A stretch of 64,000 nucleotides of DNA from CAWHBO01 sp963827735. Its GTDB lineage: Bacteria > Patescibacteriota > Patescibacteriia > Patescibacteriales > UBA12075. The stretch covers positions 62,001 through 126,000 of the forward strand of contig CAWHBO010000008.1 of assembly GCA_963827735.1 (NCBI GenBank). The letters are read 5' to 3'. Below, in pieces: positions 42,629 through 50,367 of this stretch. Position numbers and translations under genes: made by a program. The notes beneath the pieces were generated by a model that worked only from the letters and a program-made list of their open reading frames with translations, ran no database searches and had not been told where the DNA came from. How positions within the stretch are numbered: the first letter of the stretch is position 1; each line of letters starts with the position of its first letter.

Positions 42629-43204
42629 CTAATTTCCTCCTGATATCTCCCTCAGCGCCTTCATCGCCCGATACAACATCACGCGAATGTTCCCCTTTGA
42701 CTTATCCATGATCTTGGCGATTTCTGAAAACGACAGTTCATTGACATATCTGAGAGTTACAATTTCGCGGTACTCGTCTTTAAGCTGTAAAAGGCTTTGG
42801 GACAACCGGTCAAAGTCAGACTTGATCTCCAGATTTTTGTGCGCGTCCTGTCTTTCGTCCGGCAGATCAATCTTGAATTCTCCCCGATCAATTTCAATGT
42901 CCTGCTTGTGGCTGTTTTTTCGGTAATGATCAATGATCAGATTTCTGGCCACTTTGTAAAAAAACGCTTTCAAAGTTTTATAGTCCTTGATTGAATTCGT
43001 CTGAATGTGGTTCCAAGACTTTAAGAAAACTTGGGAAGTGATGTCTTCTGCTTCTTGTTTTTGATTGACTTTAAAAAATATAAAACGATATATGTCGTCA
43101 ACATACTTATCATATGCTTCTATAAATGCCTCTCTGTCTTTTTGCTTGAGCTTAAGGAAAAGAGATTTATCTGTGTTGTTGTTAGAGTTTCCGTCCTTTT
43201 TCAT
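42629..43204 (-). CDS. ECF-type RNA polymerase sigma factor
   Basis: A 191-residue ECF sigma factor. Sigma region 2 is DREAFIEAYDKYVDDIYRFIFFKVNQKQEAEDITSQVFLKSW (residues about 23-64). Region 4 is LLQLKDEYREIVTLRYVNELSFSEIAKIMDKSKGNIRVMLYRAMKAL (about 137-185), with the helix-turn-helix at its end. Region 1.1 and region 3 are absent, as expected for this group. It is followed by a DUF5667-type anti-sigma gene and a methyltransferase, the classic sigma/anti-sigma order. The gene may activate its own operon and the envelope genes near it. Confidence 0.9.
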   Translation of the reverse strand: MKKDGNSNNNTDKSLFLKLKQKDREAFIEAYDKYVDDIYRFIFFKVNQKQEAEDITSQVFLKSWNHIQTNSIKDYKTLKAFFYKVARNLIIDHYRKNSHKQDIEIDRGEFKIDLPDERQDAHKNLEIKSDFDRLSQSLLQLKDEYREIVTLRYVNELSFSEIAKIMDKSKGNIRVMLYRAMKALREISGGN

Positions 43205-43671
43205 GGGATGCTAACGAAATTTTTAAAGTTCGTCCGACACTTAAGAATACGGACAAACCATAAAATTGTTACATAATAAAAAATAACTCGTAAATTACAA
43301 GTCTTTATTTTAACCAAATATGCTTATATTAAACAAAATATTTGCGGGATTCCGTTTTGTATTTGAAGCAAACTTTTGTCGTTCTTTAAAGTCAATATTA
43401 TCATAATCTTTATAATAAATCAACATTTTAACAGGCCAATTATATAAAAATATCAGATTTTCTACGGTTAAAGTAAGTTTTTTAATTTTCAATTTATAAT
43501 TTACAATTTTTAATCAATGAAATAATTTTCAATTAATAAATGTTTAAAACATTTAAAAATTTTATAATTAAAAATTGTTTGAAAATTATAAATTGAAAAT
43601 TGAAAATTATACTTGCTTTCCTCGCTTGCCAAAAAAAATTTAATATGCAAATATGTATAAACAAATACCAC
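43205..43671. other. AT-rich spacer with inverted word arrays
   Basis: About 470 nt with no credible gene. Positions 43483-43612 hold an inverted element built from AATTTTCAATTTATAATTT words, with arms 43483-43545 and 43560-43612. The remainder is AT-rich sequence in which I see no other structure. Confidence 0.6.
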
Positions 43672-43880
43672 TTTATGTCCATTGCACAATGGACTTAAAA
43701 CCAAAAAACTCACAGATTAAATCAAACCAAAAAAACAATTTCCCACCCAACCAGCATCTCAAATTTTCCAATTTCACCAGAATTATCAACTTTAAGTCTA
43801 AGACAGCGTGGACTTAAATATGATATTTATCAAAAGTTAAATATTTTCTAGATTTAAGTCTAGAAAATTGTAGACTTAAA
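43672..43880 (+). promoter_or_regulatory. Three 28-bp palindromic operators upstream of the HTH gene
   Basis: Copies lie at 43672-43699, 43791-43818 and 43853-43880. Each has 10-nt arms TTTAAGTCTA / TAGACTTAAA (variants TTTATGTCCA / TGGACTTAAA and TTTAAGTCTA / TGGACTTAAA) separated by exactly eight unrelated nt. The last one ends at the base before the ATG at 43881. A TAAATATTTTCTAGA -10-like region lies between copies two and three, so binding would block the promoter and the start codon. This is what an autorepressor site looks like. Confidence 0.75.
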
Positions 43881-44150
43881 ATGGATAAAAACATCACAAA
43901 TCTTGATAACACTTCAAAACCTCTTAATCCTTTATGGTTGTCTGTATCTGAAACAGCCAAAGTCATCGGCACCACCACCAAAACCGTCAGACGAGCCATA
44001 CAATCGCACAAGGTGACTTACAAAGTGGTTATGGACAGATATCTGATCGATTTAAAATCTTCTCTGCTTTTTGTTTTCTCAAATAAAAAATTAACAAACA
44101 AACTAAAGCAAAAAGGCATCGGCCAATATATTGATAAGTGGAAAAACTAA
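43881..44150 (+). CDS. Small helix-turn-helix (excisionase/MerR-like) DNA-binding protein
   Basis: An 89-residue protein. The core LWLSVSETAKVIGTTTKTVRRAIQSHKVTYKVVMDRYLID (residues about 18-57) is a winged HTH of the excisionase or MerR-N type, in which the wing contributes the TYKV/RYLID strands. The N-terminal 17 residues are polar, and the C-terminus is basic (NKKLTNKLKQKGIGQYIDKWKN). It has no integrase or toxin neighbour. Three 28-bp palindromes precede the gene, one ending at the ATG, so it most likely regulates itself. It is transcribed alone and a strong terminator follows. Regulatory targets elsewhere would carry the same palindrome. Confidence 0.8.
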   Translation: MDKNITNLDNTSKPLNPLWLSVSETAKVIGTTTKTVRRAIQSHKVTYKVVMDRYLIDLKSSLLFVFSNKKLTNKLKQKGIGQYIDKWKN

Positions 44151-44161
44151 TTTTTCAACAT

Positions 44162-44215
44162 AAAACAGCCTCACTCTGTAAAATGCGCAAGCACTTCGCA
44201 AGGTGAGGCTGTTTT
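44162..44215. terminator. Bidirectional terminator between convergent genes
   Basis: AAAACAGCCTCAC (44162-44174) pairs with GTGAGGCTGTTTT (44203-44215). The 28-nt loop contains an inner TGCGCAAGCACTTCGCA hairpin. It ends the HTH gene (+) and the response regulator (-). Confidence 0.87.
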
Positions 44216-44229
44216 GTATTCATAAATTC

Positions 44230-44895
44230 TTAGGCGCACTCCAAAATGTAACCCTTTCCAGGAATATTGATAATTTTAAAATCAGGACTAAGTTTTTTTC
44301 TCAAATTGGTTACATGAGTGTTAAGCAACTGAGTACTTACCGGACGCTTGCGCGCAAACGATGCTTCAAGTATCTTTTTTTCCACCACCGTATCCTTTCT
44401 CAGCATCAGACTTTTTAAAATCTGATATTCCGCTTTTGTTAAAACCAGTTTCTTTCCGTCCAGGGCAACAACATGAGTCTTGATGTTTAAAGACAAACCG
44501 CCCAGGCACATGTTTAACCCCTTAAAGTTTGCCAAGCGTTTTCTATCTGCCAATTTTTCCACTCTGATTGCCAGTTCCTTGCCGTCAAACGGCTTTAAAA
44601 GACAGTCATCCACTCCTGAGTCAAAAGCTCTGATAAAATCATTATCTTTGTTTGAATCAATCAGCATAAGCATAGGCACATTGCTGAGCACCCCGACTTC
44701 TTTTGCCATCAAGACGCCGCCGCCGCTGAATGATTGATCAATGATCACCACATCACTTCCCAGATTTGCCACCTTTTGTAGCACTGCATTCCCAACCTCA
44801 ACCACATCAATTTTTACCTTTCTTTTGGTAAACGATTTTAGCACGGCCACCGTTAAGTCTTTATTATCACAGACAAGAAGAATTTTCATTTTCAT
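44230..44895 (-). CDS. OmpR-family response regulator with atypical receiver (orphan)
   Basis: A 221-residue protein with a receiver domain (1-115) and a winged-helix effector (about 125-221: LSLNIKTHVVALDGKKLVLTKAEYQILKSLML, then LLNTHVTNLRKKLSPDFKIINIPGKGYIL). The phosphoacceptor is probably D53 (VVIIDQSFSGGG) and the conserved lysine is K101 (LLKPFDGKEL). The receiver is unusual: the acidic pair is CDNKD rather than DD, the MP after the aspartate is lost, and the T/S switch position is Ile (LMLIDSN). It may be regulated poorly or not at all by phosphorylation. No histidine kinase is adjacent on this strand; the nearest is at 47705 on the other strand, next to a typical regulator. Confidence 0.83.
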   Translation of the reverse strand: MKMKILLVCDNKDLTVAVLKSFTKRKVKIDVVEVGNAVLQKVANLGSDVVIIDQSFSGGGVLMAKEVGVLSNVPMLMLIDSNKDNDFIRAFDSGVDDCLLKPFDGKELAIRVEKLADRKRLANFKGLNMCLGGLSLNIKTHVVALDGKKLVLTKAEYQILKSLMLRKDTVVEKKILEASFARKRPVSTQLLNTHVTNLRKKLSPDFKIINIPGKGYILECA

Positions 44896-45111
44896 AATAA
44901 TAACATTTAATTTATTTTATTATATAAACTTTTTACGTAATATTTGCATTCATACGCAGCAAAAACATACTTGCCATGTTGTATACATATACTATGACAT
45001 AAAGGACATTAAATTTAGATAAAAAAATTATAAAATTTTTATCAAGATTTTGATTGCCAAAATTACTGTTTTGTTTTAAAATGAAGACAGCTTTTAAAAT
45101 AATATAAAAAT

Positions 45112-45783
45112 ATGAGATTACTTGTTGTGGAAGATGAAAGAGAAATTGCCGCCTTTTTAAAGAAGGGATTGGAGACTGAGTGCTTCGTGGTTGATGCTGT
45201 CTATGACGGCGAAACCGGATCAAAGATGGCTTGCGAAAATCATTATGACGCCATCGTTCTGGATAACATCATGCCGGGAAAACATGGAATTGATGTTTGC
45301 AAGGACGTAAGGAAATCTGGCAGCAATGTCCCGATCATCATGCTTTCGGTTAAGTCAGAGGTGGACACAAAAGTTAAACTTTTAAACGCCGGGGCCGATG
45401 ATTACTTAACAAAACCCTTCTCTTTTGACGAATTGCTCGCTCGCATCCGCGCGCTTCTCAGGCGCCCAAAGCAAATCAAGAATGAACTTTTGGAAATCAA
45501 CACTCTGGCGTTGGACAAAAAAAAATTCAAGGTGACGAGATCGGGAAAAGAGATATATTTGACGCGCAAAGAATTTATGTTGCTTGAGTACCTCATGAAA
45601 AACGCCGGTCATGTCTTGTCGCGCGGCATGATTTTGGAACATGTCTGGGATGCCAATGCTGATCCGTTTTCCAACACGATTGAGTCTCACGTGGTCAGTC
45701 TCAGGAGAAAAATTGATTCGGAAGGTGAGAAAAAGTTAATCCACACCGTCAACGGCCGTGGGTATAAAATTGACCCGGAATAG
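45112..45783 (+). CDS. OmpR/PhoB-family response regulator
   Basis: A 223-residue regulator with all receiver residues in place: E8-D9 acidic pair (VVEDE), phosphoacceptor D51 (IVLDNIMPGKHG), Ser79 switch (IIMLSVKSE) and K101 (DYLTKPFSFDELLARIRALLRR). The effector is a winged helix of the OmpR/PhoB class (LEINTLALDKKKFKVTRSGKEIYLTRKEFMLLEYLM, then NTIESHVVSLRRKID, HTVNGRGYKI). It sits upstream, on the same strand, of five 11-bp-spaced direct repeats and of the histidine kinase gene at 47705, which makes a cognate pair likely. A terminator follows this gene, so its transcript is separate from the downstream operon it would control. Confidence 0.93.
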   Translation: MRLLVVEDEREIAAFLKKGLETECFVVDAVYDGETGSKMACENHYDAIVLDNIMPGKHGIDVCKDVRKSGSNVPIIMLSVKSEVDTKVKLLNAGADDYLTKPFSFDELLARIRALLRRPKQIKNELLEINTLALDKKKFKVTRSGKEIYLTRKEFMLLEYLMKNAGHVLSRGMILEHVWDANADPFSNTIESHVVSLRRKIDSEGEKKLIHTVNGRGYKIDPE

Positions 45784-45825
45784 GGAGTTATCCACAGGTG
45801 CTTAAAATTTCCAATGTTTTATGAT

Positions 45826-45853
45826 AAAAAGCCGTTTTCAAAAACGGCTTTTA
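45826..45853 (+). terminator. Intrinsic terminator after the response regulator
   Basis: AAAAAGCCGTTTT / AAAACGGCTTTT with a CA-type loop. It separates the regulator from the repeats and promoter downstream. Confidence 0.82.
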
Positions 45854-45862
45854 AATTGAATA

Positions 45863-45940
45863 CTTTATCAAAACTTTATCTTTTCTTTATCAAAACTTTA
45901 TCTTTTCTTTATCTTTATTTCATATGTCTTTCTGTATAAT
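45863..45940 (+). promoter_or_regulatory. Pho-box-like array of five direct repeats and a -10 element
   Basis: CTTTATC occurs at 45863, 45874, 45885, 45896 and 45907, exactly 11 bp apart, with 4-nt spacers AAAA, TTTT, AAAA, TTTT. A TATAAT -10 lies at 45935-45940 and no -35 hexamer is present; the last repeat overlaps where it would be (about -34 to -40). This matches activator boxes of OmpR/PhoB-type regulators, which bind 7-bp direct repeats with 4-bp spacers. The predicted start is near 45947. Confidence 0.8.
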
Positions 45941-46123
45941 ATAATTAAGCTTATTACAATTGTTCTTTTACAAAAAAATTAAGCTATTGATCTTCAGGGA
46001 GGAATATCAATTCTCTTAAATAAATATGAATTGCTATAAGATGGCATTCAGACGCAAAAAATGAAGCAATGCATTCAAGCGCCTTGATTTTGATACAACA
46101 ATTTAAAAGAAGGAGGAATGATC

Positions 46124-46819
46124 ATGGGTATAGACGGAACGACAATAACGACGTATTTAAACTCTTCAGAGGTCTTAAATGACAAAAATTTATTAAAAAA
46201 GATTTCATCTTGCTATAAATTTGTTTACAACGGCGAGCCTTGGAACGAAAACTGGACCAATGAAAGCGCGGAAGCAGAAATCCATCAAAACCTTTTGCCG
46301 TCAAATGATAGGGAACCATTGCTATCCTTAATGATGCAAGACGAGCAAGTGATTGGGATGTTTTTGGTTATCCTTGCCAGCAAAGATGGCATCAAGCTAA
46401 GCGATATGCCTTTCAATTTAAACGATAACGAAAAACAAATCGGCGTTGATTCAATAAAATTTTGGTTGGACTTGAACAAGCATCCAAAAACCATGATTTT
46501 AAAAGAAACAGCAATTCTAAAAGAACATCGCATTGCCGGTGCCATACCTCCCGCTTCGCTGCTTATGAAACCTTTGGTATCAGAGGCCGCAAAAAGATCT
46601 TATAAAATCCTGATTTATTGGACTGCCCCCACCAGCACCGCTTATACGCACGGCTTAAGATTTGGCTGGCACCCAATACATTTTTTTCCTGACAAAAACC
46701 GAGTAATTTTAAAAGGGAATGTTAAGAACTATGATGAAATTTTAAACGATATTCTTGCGGGAGATAGAAAAATATTTACCAAAATGAATCAAAATAAAAA
46801 AATTTACACATGTAACTAA
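46124..46819 (+). CDS. GNAT-like protein, possible maturation factor or acetyltransferase
   Basis: A 231-residue protein started at 46124, because AGGAGG lies seven nt before this ATG and only one to two nt before an earlier one at 46118. It looks like a GNAT-fold protein: the first part has FVYNGEPWNENWTNESAEAEI (typical GNAT N-terminal arm), then a beta-hairpin (MMQDEQVIGMFLVILA), and near residue 130 MILKETAILKEHRIAGAIPPASLLM, the place of the acetyl-CoA loop (R-x-x-G-x-A-like but imperfect). This is followed by SYKILIYWTAPTSTAYTHGLRFGWHP. It is the first gene after the pho-box-like promoter; a terminator-like hairpin separates it from the decarboxylase gene. PanZ, a GNAT-fold protein, matures the pyruvoyl enzyme PanD, so a similar role is plausible. 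Acetyl transfer is the other option. Confidence 0.6.
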   Translation: MGIDGTTITTYLNSSEVLNDKNLLKKISSCYKFVYNGEPWNENWTNESAEAEIHQNLLPSNDREPLLSLMMQDEQVIGMFLVILASKDGIKLSDMPFNLNDNEKQIGVDSIKFWLDLNKHPKTMILKETAILKEHRIAGAIPPASLLMKPLVSEAAKRSYKILIYWTAPTSTAYTHGLRFGWHPIHFFPDKNRVILKGNVKNYDEILNDILAGDRKIFTKMNQNKKIYTCN

Positions 46820-46830
46820 CAGTTCTTTTA

Positions 46831-46864
46831 AAATAAGGCAATTCCTTTTATTGCCTTATTTTTA
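46831..46864 (+). terminator. Intrinsic terminator or partial attenuator
   Basis: AAATAAGGCAA (46831-46841) / TTGCCTTATTT (46851-46861) followed by TTT. No clear promoter is seen between it and the ATG at 46876, so it may be leaky and lower decarboxylase and kinase expression relative to the first gene. Confidence 0.7.
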
Positions 46865-46875
46865 TCTTAATTACT

Positions 46876-47715
46876 ATGATAAACGACATTTTACTCCAAG
46901 CGATTGTATCTTTGAACGAAAAAAAATACTGCGAAGGATATTTTTCAAATAATCCCGGAAACAATTACTTGCTTGGAGTCAACATCTCTACCGGTAAAAC
47001 AAAAATATCTTTTTCGCATGAAGGCTCAAGCAAACCGGATGAAATTATAGCCTTTGATAACGCTGAAATATCAAAAGCTAATTTAGGACAGACCAACATG
47101 ATGACCGTTTCTTCATTTTGTGGCCCAAGAGGCTTGATTTGGGGATATGATATATGTAAAATCAAACTCAAAAAGCTGAACATTCGGATTGCGGAATATG
47201 ACATTCCGTTGTATGATTTAAATGAGATCAATCTTGCTTTTACAAAGTTGACAGGTACTCTTTGCCGACCAAGATTTCCCTTTTTACCGGGCTCCCATCT
47301 TCCCTGCGCGGTAAAATGCATCACAAAATGCGGAAAAAGCTTCCTTTATGCCGCTCTGGCCATCGGCGTGCCGGTTGAAAGGTCTGCAAACGCTTGCCTG
47401 CTTATGGAAGATGCGGGCATGATTCCTGTTTCTGAAGCTGAAAATTTGGACTATAAGGAAATAATTTTAAGAAATCTGGTTAACAGCGTCCTTACCGTTG
47501 GTAAAAACCAATTTATAAAATTTAAAGAAATTCTGGTCGGGATTGATATTATTTGCGTTGAAAAAGATGAAATTGGTTGCGCGCTTATCGCGTCTCCATA
47601 CTTCTTACTGGCCCAAAACGCAGTCCCAATTAAAAAAAATCTTTTTGATTTGAATATATATGAATGGGAAGAAAGTGTAAAAAATAATTTTTATTACAAT
47701 TCCAATGCTATATAA
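46876..47715 (+). CDS. Pyruvoyl-dependent histidine decarboxylase-like proenzyme
   Basis: A 279-residue protein aligning along its length with the recalled Lactobacillus HdcA proenzyme. The shared blocks are GYFSNNPGNNYLLGVNISTG (HdcA: GYMEPGNIGNGYVTGLKVDAG), LGQTNMMTVSSFCGPRGLIWGYD (IGQINMTTASSFCGVQG), NACLLMEDAG (SSMFVEDAG) and GCALIASPYFLLAQNAVP (GNAITVAPYVSLPIDSIP). Ser79-Ser80 is the expected self-cleavage site that makes the pyruvoyl group from the second serine, Phe81 follows as in HdcA, E178 fits the catalytic Glu197, and D61 the substrate-site Asp63. The enzyme would turn histidine into histamine and CO2. Its end overlaps the kinase start by 11 nt (translational coupling). No antiporter is adjacent. 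Another amino-acid substrate is possible. Confidence 0.8.
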   Translation: MINDILLQAIVSLNEKKYCEGYFSNNPGNNYLLGVNISTGKTKISFSHEGSSKPDEIIAFDNAEISKANLGQTNMMTVSSFCGPRGLIWGYDICKIKLKKLNIRIAEYDIPLYDLNEINLAFTKLTGTLCRPRFPFLPGSHLPCAVKCITKCGKSFLYAALAIGVPVERSANACLLMEDAGMIPVSEAENLDYKEIILRNLVNSVLTVGKNQFIKFKEILVGIDIICVEKDEIGCALIASPYFLLAQNAVPIKKNLFDLNIYEWEESVKNNFYYNSNAI

Positions 47716-49831
47716 TATAATTCAAATTGCAACATCTCTCTCCAGTCTGGCTTTAGCTATATTCATCTTTTGGTATAATCCAAAATCACAAACAAACCGG
47801 TCTTTCGCTTATTTTCTTTTAAGCATCAGCGCCTGGATAACCACTCTTTTTCTTTTTTATAATGCTGATCAGGAAAACATTCTAAACATGGGCAGACTAA
47901 ATTTTGTTGCCACTGAAGCAACTGCATATTTTGGTTTCCTTTTTGGATACCACTTTCCTTCAAAAAGATTTGACTTAAGTAAAATCATAAAGGACTCGCT
48001 TAACATCTGGTTTTTATTTATCATCCCCATAACTTTGTTTACCGATTTGGTGGATAGAAACGAAGTGGTCATAAACAATGAAATCATTACGCATTTTGGC
48101 CCTTTTTATTTCGTCTTTATGATCCCGTTTATAATTCTGATTTCGGCTTTAATTTATTTTCCGGTTTTAAAATATAAACACTCTTCCATAAACGAAAAAC
48201 AACAAATAAAATATTTCACCTTGGGGTCATCGCTGGCATTGTTTTTTGCTGTCTTTGTTGACATGATTCTTCCTGCTATTTTTGGAATTTATTCCTTCCA
48301 GCAAATCGGTCCTCTTTCTTTCTTGTTTCTCTTTGGATTTACGACCTATGCGATTGTCAAACACAATCTCATGGACATCAGAATTGTCATCCAAAGAAGT
48401 ATCTTATACTTCACTTTGTTGTCGCTGGTTGTTGGTTTATACCTCTTGATAGCTTTTGTAATGGGTTATGTTTTTCACCGAACCACAAACTCAACCTATC
48501 TGATCAGCGCATGCATCGCGACCATAACCGGTATTTTTGGAGTCACACCGATAAAAAATTATTTTACAAAAATCACAGACAAATTCTTTTACAAAAATAA
48601 ATATAATTACTCCGAAGCAATTGAGGATTTAAGCAAAATACTCAACAAAAACATCCGGTCCGAAGAAATTATAAGCAAATCAATTGCAAAAATTAAAGCC
48701 TACATAAAACCTGATTTTATTTATTTTTATTTGGTTGAAAAAAATAAGATATACAACGGAGAAAACTCCCAGGAACCAAGAGAAAAAATTTCGGAAAAAC
48801 TGCTTAAGGGCGTGGAAAGTTCAACATATGAAATTTTGAAATCTTCTGACATTGACTATCTCTTGAATCAAGATCAAAATTTCAAACCAACCATCAGCGC
48901 TTTACATAATGCCAAAACATTTTATCAAAAATATCAGATTGAGCTGTATGTTTCCTTAAAAACCGACAACAAGCTGGTTGGGATCATGGGCATCGGCAAA
49001 AAACTTTCCGGCGATGAGTACTCCAATGACGACATCCGGCTTTTGAAAACATTTTCCTACCAAGCGGCAGTAGCCCTTGAAAAAGCGAAATACTACGAAA
49101 AGGTTAAAAATTATTCCCAGGACTTGGAAAAACAAGTTGAAGAAAGGACCAGAGAAATAAAAACCTTGCAGGAAGAACAAAAGCAGATGATGGTGGACGT
49201 ATCACATAACCTCCAAACGCCGCTGACCATCATGAAAGCGGAACTGAGCCTGCTGGAACAGCAGCTGCCAAAAAACAAAAACGTTCAAATGTTTGACAAA
49301 TCAATCGATAAGCTTTCAAAATTCATTTATGACATGCTCATCTTATCCCGACTGGAAACAGGCAAGATTGTTCTGGACGTTTCAGAATTCAGCTTAAGCG
49401 AACTGCTTTTTGAGCTGGCTGAATACTACGAAGTCGTTCTGAATGATAAAAATATCAAGATGATAAAAAACATTGAAAAAGACATCGTCGTGAAAGCCGA
49501 TCGGCACAAGGTTGAAGAAATCATGAACAACCTGGCAAGCAATGCCATGAAATATATCGGTAAGGGCGATACGATCATTCTGGAACTTAAAAAGGGAAAA
49601 AAATACGCCGAAATTTCAGTTACGGACAACGGCATCGGAATTGAAAAAAAACATTTGGAAAACATCTTTAAAAGATTTTACCGGATTGAAGACAAGCAAA
49701 ACGAAAATGTCAAAGGCACCGGCTTGGGGCTGGCTTTCTGCAAAAAAATCGTGGAAATGCATAACGGAAAAATTGCAGTGGAAAGCACGCTGGATAAAGG
49801 ATCAAAATTCACAATTTATCTTCCTCTCTAG
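47705..49831 (+). CDS. Membrane histidine kinase with N-terminal 7TM sensor and GAF-like domain
   Basis: A 708-residue kinase. Residues 1-300 contain about eight hydrophobic segments of the N-terminal 7TM (HisKA_7TM-like) sensor type (starting MLYNIIQIATSLSSLALAIFIFWY). A GAF-like domain follows at about 310-460, then a coiled coil (EKQVEERTREIKTLQEEQKQ). The HisKA dimerisation helix has the phosphoacceptor His in DVSHNLQTPLTIMKAE (near residue 501), and the ATPase has N-box NNLASNAMKY, G1 DNGIGIE, F-box FKRFYRIED and G2 GTGLGLAF. It is translationally coupled to the decarboxylase and probably pairs with the regulator at 45112. The membrane sensor with a histamine-type decarboxylase suggests sensing of pH or of an amino acid or amine, but this is inference. 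Confidence 0.93.
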   Translation: MLYNIIQIATSLSSLALAIFIFWYNPKSQTNRSFAYFLLSISAWITTLFLFYNADQENILNMGRLNFVATEATAYFGFLFGYHFPSKRFDLSKIIKDSLNIWFLFIIPITLFTDLVDRNEVVINNEIITHFGPFYFVFMIPFIILISALIYFPVLKYKHSSINEKQQIKYFTLGSSLALFFAVFVDMILPAIFGIYSFQQIGPLSFLFLFGFTTYAIVKHNLMDIRIVIQRSILYFTLLSLVVGLYLLIAFVMGYVFHRTTNSTYLISACIATITGIFGVTPIKNYFTKITDKFFYKNKYNYSEAIEDLSKILNKNIRSEEIISKSIAKIKAYIKPDFIYFYLVEKNKIYNGENSQEPREKISEKLLKGVESSTYEILKSSDIDYLLNQDQNFKPTISALHNAKTFYQKYQIELYVSLKTDNKLVGIMGIGKKLSGDEYSNDDIRLLKTFSYQAAVALEKAKYYEKVKNYSQDLEKQVEERTREIKTLQEEQKQMMVDVSHNLQTPLTIMKAELSLLEQQLPKNKNVQMFDKSIDKLSKFIYDMLILSRLETGKIVLDVSEFSLSELLFELAEYYEVVLNDKNIKMIKNIEKDIVVKADRHKVEEIMNNLASNAMKYIGKGDTIILELKKGKKYAEISVTDNGIGIEKKHLENIFKRFYRIEDKQNENVKGTGLGLAFCKKIVEMHNGKIAVESTLDKGSKFTIYLPL

Positions 49832-49843
49832 GTGAATAAACAA

Positions 49844-49885
49844 AAAATAACCCCGTTCCGCAAAATGCGGGACGGGGTTATTTTG
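49844..49885. terminator. Bidirectional intrinsic terminator
   Basis: AAAATAACCCCGT plus CCGC, loop AAAAT, GCGG plus ACGGGGTTATTTT. It separates the kinase operon from HU. Confidence 0.9.
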
Positions 49886-49904
49886 ATATGATAGTTTTTT
49901 CGTT

Positions 49905-50186
49905 TTAGAGAACGGCGTCTTTTACCGCTTTTGCCAATCTGAATTTAACGACTGTCTTTGCGGCGATCTTGATTTCTTCTCCGGTCGCTGGGTTTCTGCC
50001 GATGCGGGCTTTTCTGTGAGCTTTAACAAGTTTGCCAAAACCCGGCAATGTGAATTCGCCTCCGGTCTTAACCTCTTTGTAAGCCATGGTTGCGAGTTCG
50101 TTTAACAATCCGTCAACTTCTTTCTTTTGCAAACCGGTTTTCTCGGCCAGCATGGTTAAAAGTTGAGACTTGGTCATTTTAGCCAT
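49905..50186 (-). CDS. hup: HU family nucleoid DNA-binding protein
   Basis: A 93-residue HU/IHF-family protein: MAKMTKSQLLTMLAEKTGLQKKEVDGLLNEL (alpha1-alpha2), GEFTLPGFGKLVKAHRKARIGRNPATGEEIKI (the GxF..R.AR.GRNP.TG signature and DNA-binding arm), then AAKTVVKFRLAKAVKDAVL. It binds and bends DNA non-specifically as a homodimer. Length is normal. It is transcribed alone. It does not belong to the neighbouring regulatory or ABC operons. Confidence 0.95.
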   Translation of the reverse strand: MAKMTKSQLLTMLAEKTGLQKKEVDGLLNELATMAYKEVKTGGEFTLPGFGKLVKAHRKARIGRNPATGEEIKIAAKTVVKFRLAKAVKDAVL

Positions 50187-50367
50187 AATGTTTTTTCTTA
50201 TGCTTATTTAATAATTCCCTTTATTTATAGGGATTACCCACAAGGGGATAACTATATTATACACTTATTTTTAAAAAGTGCCAATAACATTGGGGGAAAA
50301 CGATGCGAAGGAAAAAATAAGCATTTATAATCTGAAAATATTGGCTAATATAAAAACAATTTTTTAT

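Noticed and set aside
43881..44150. Antitoxin of a toxin-antitoxin pair
   Set aside because: No toxin-like partner lies next to it; the gene is transcribed alone between its operators and a terminator.
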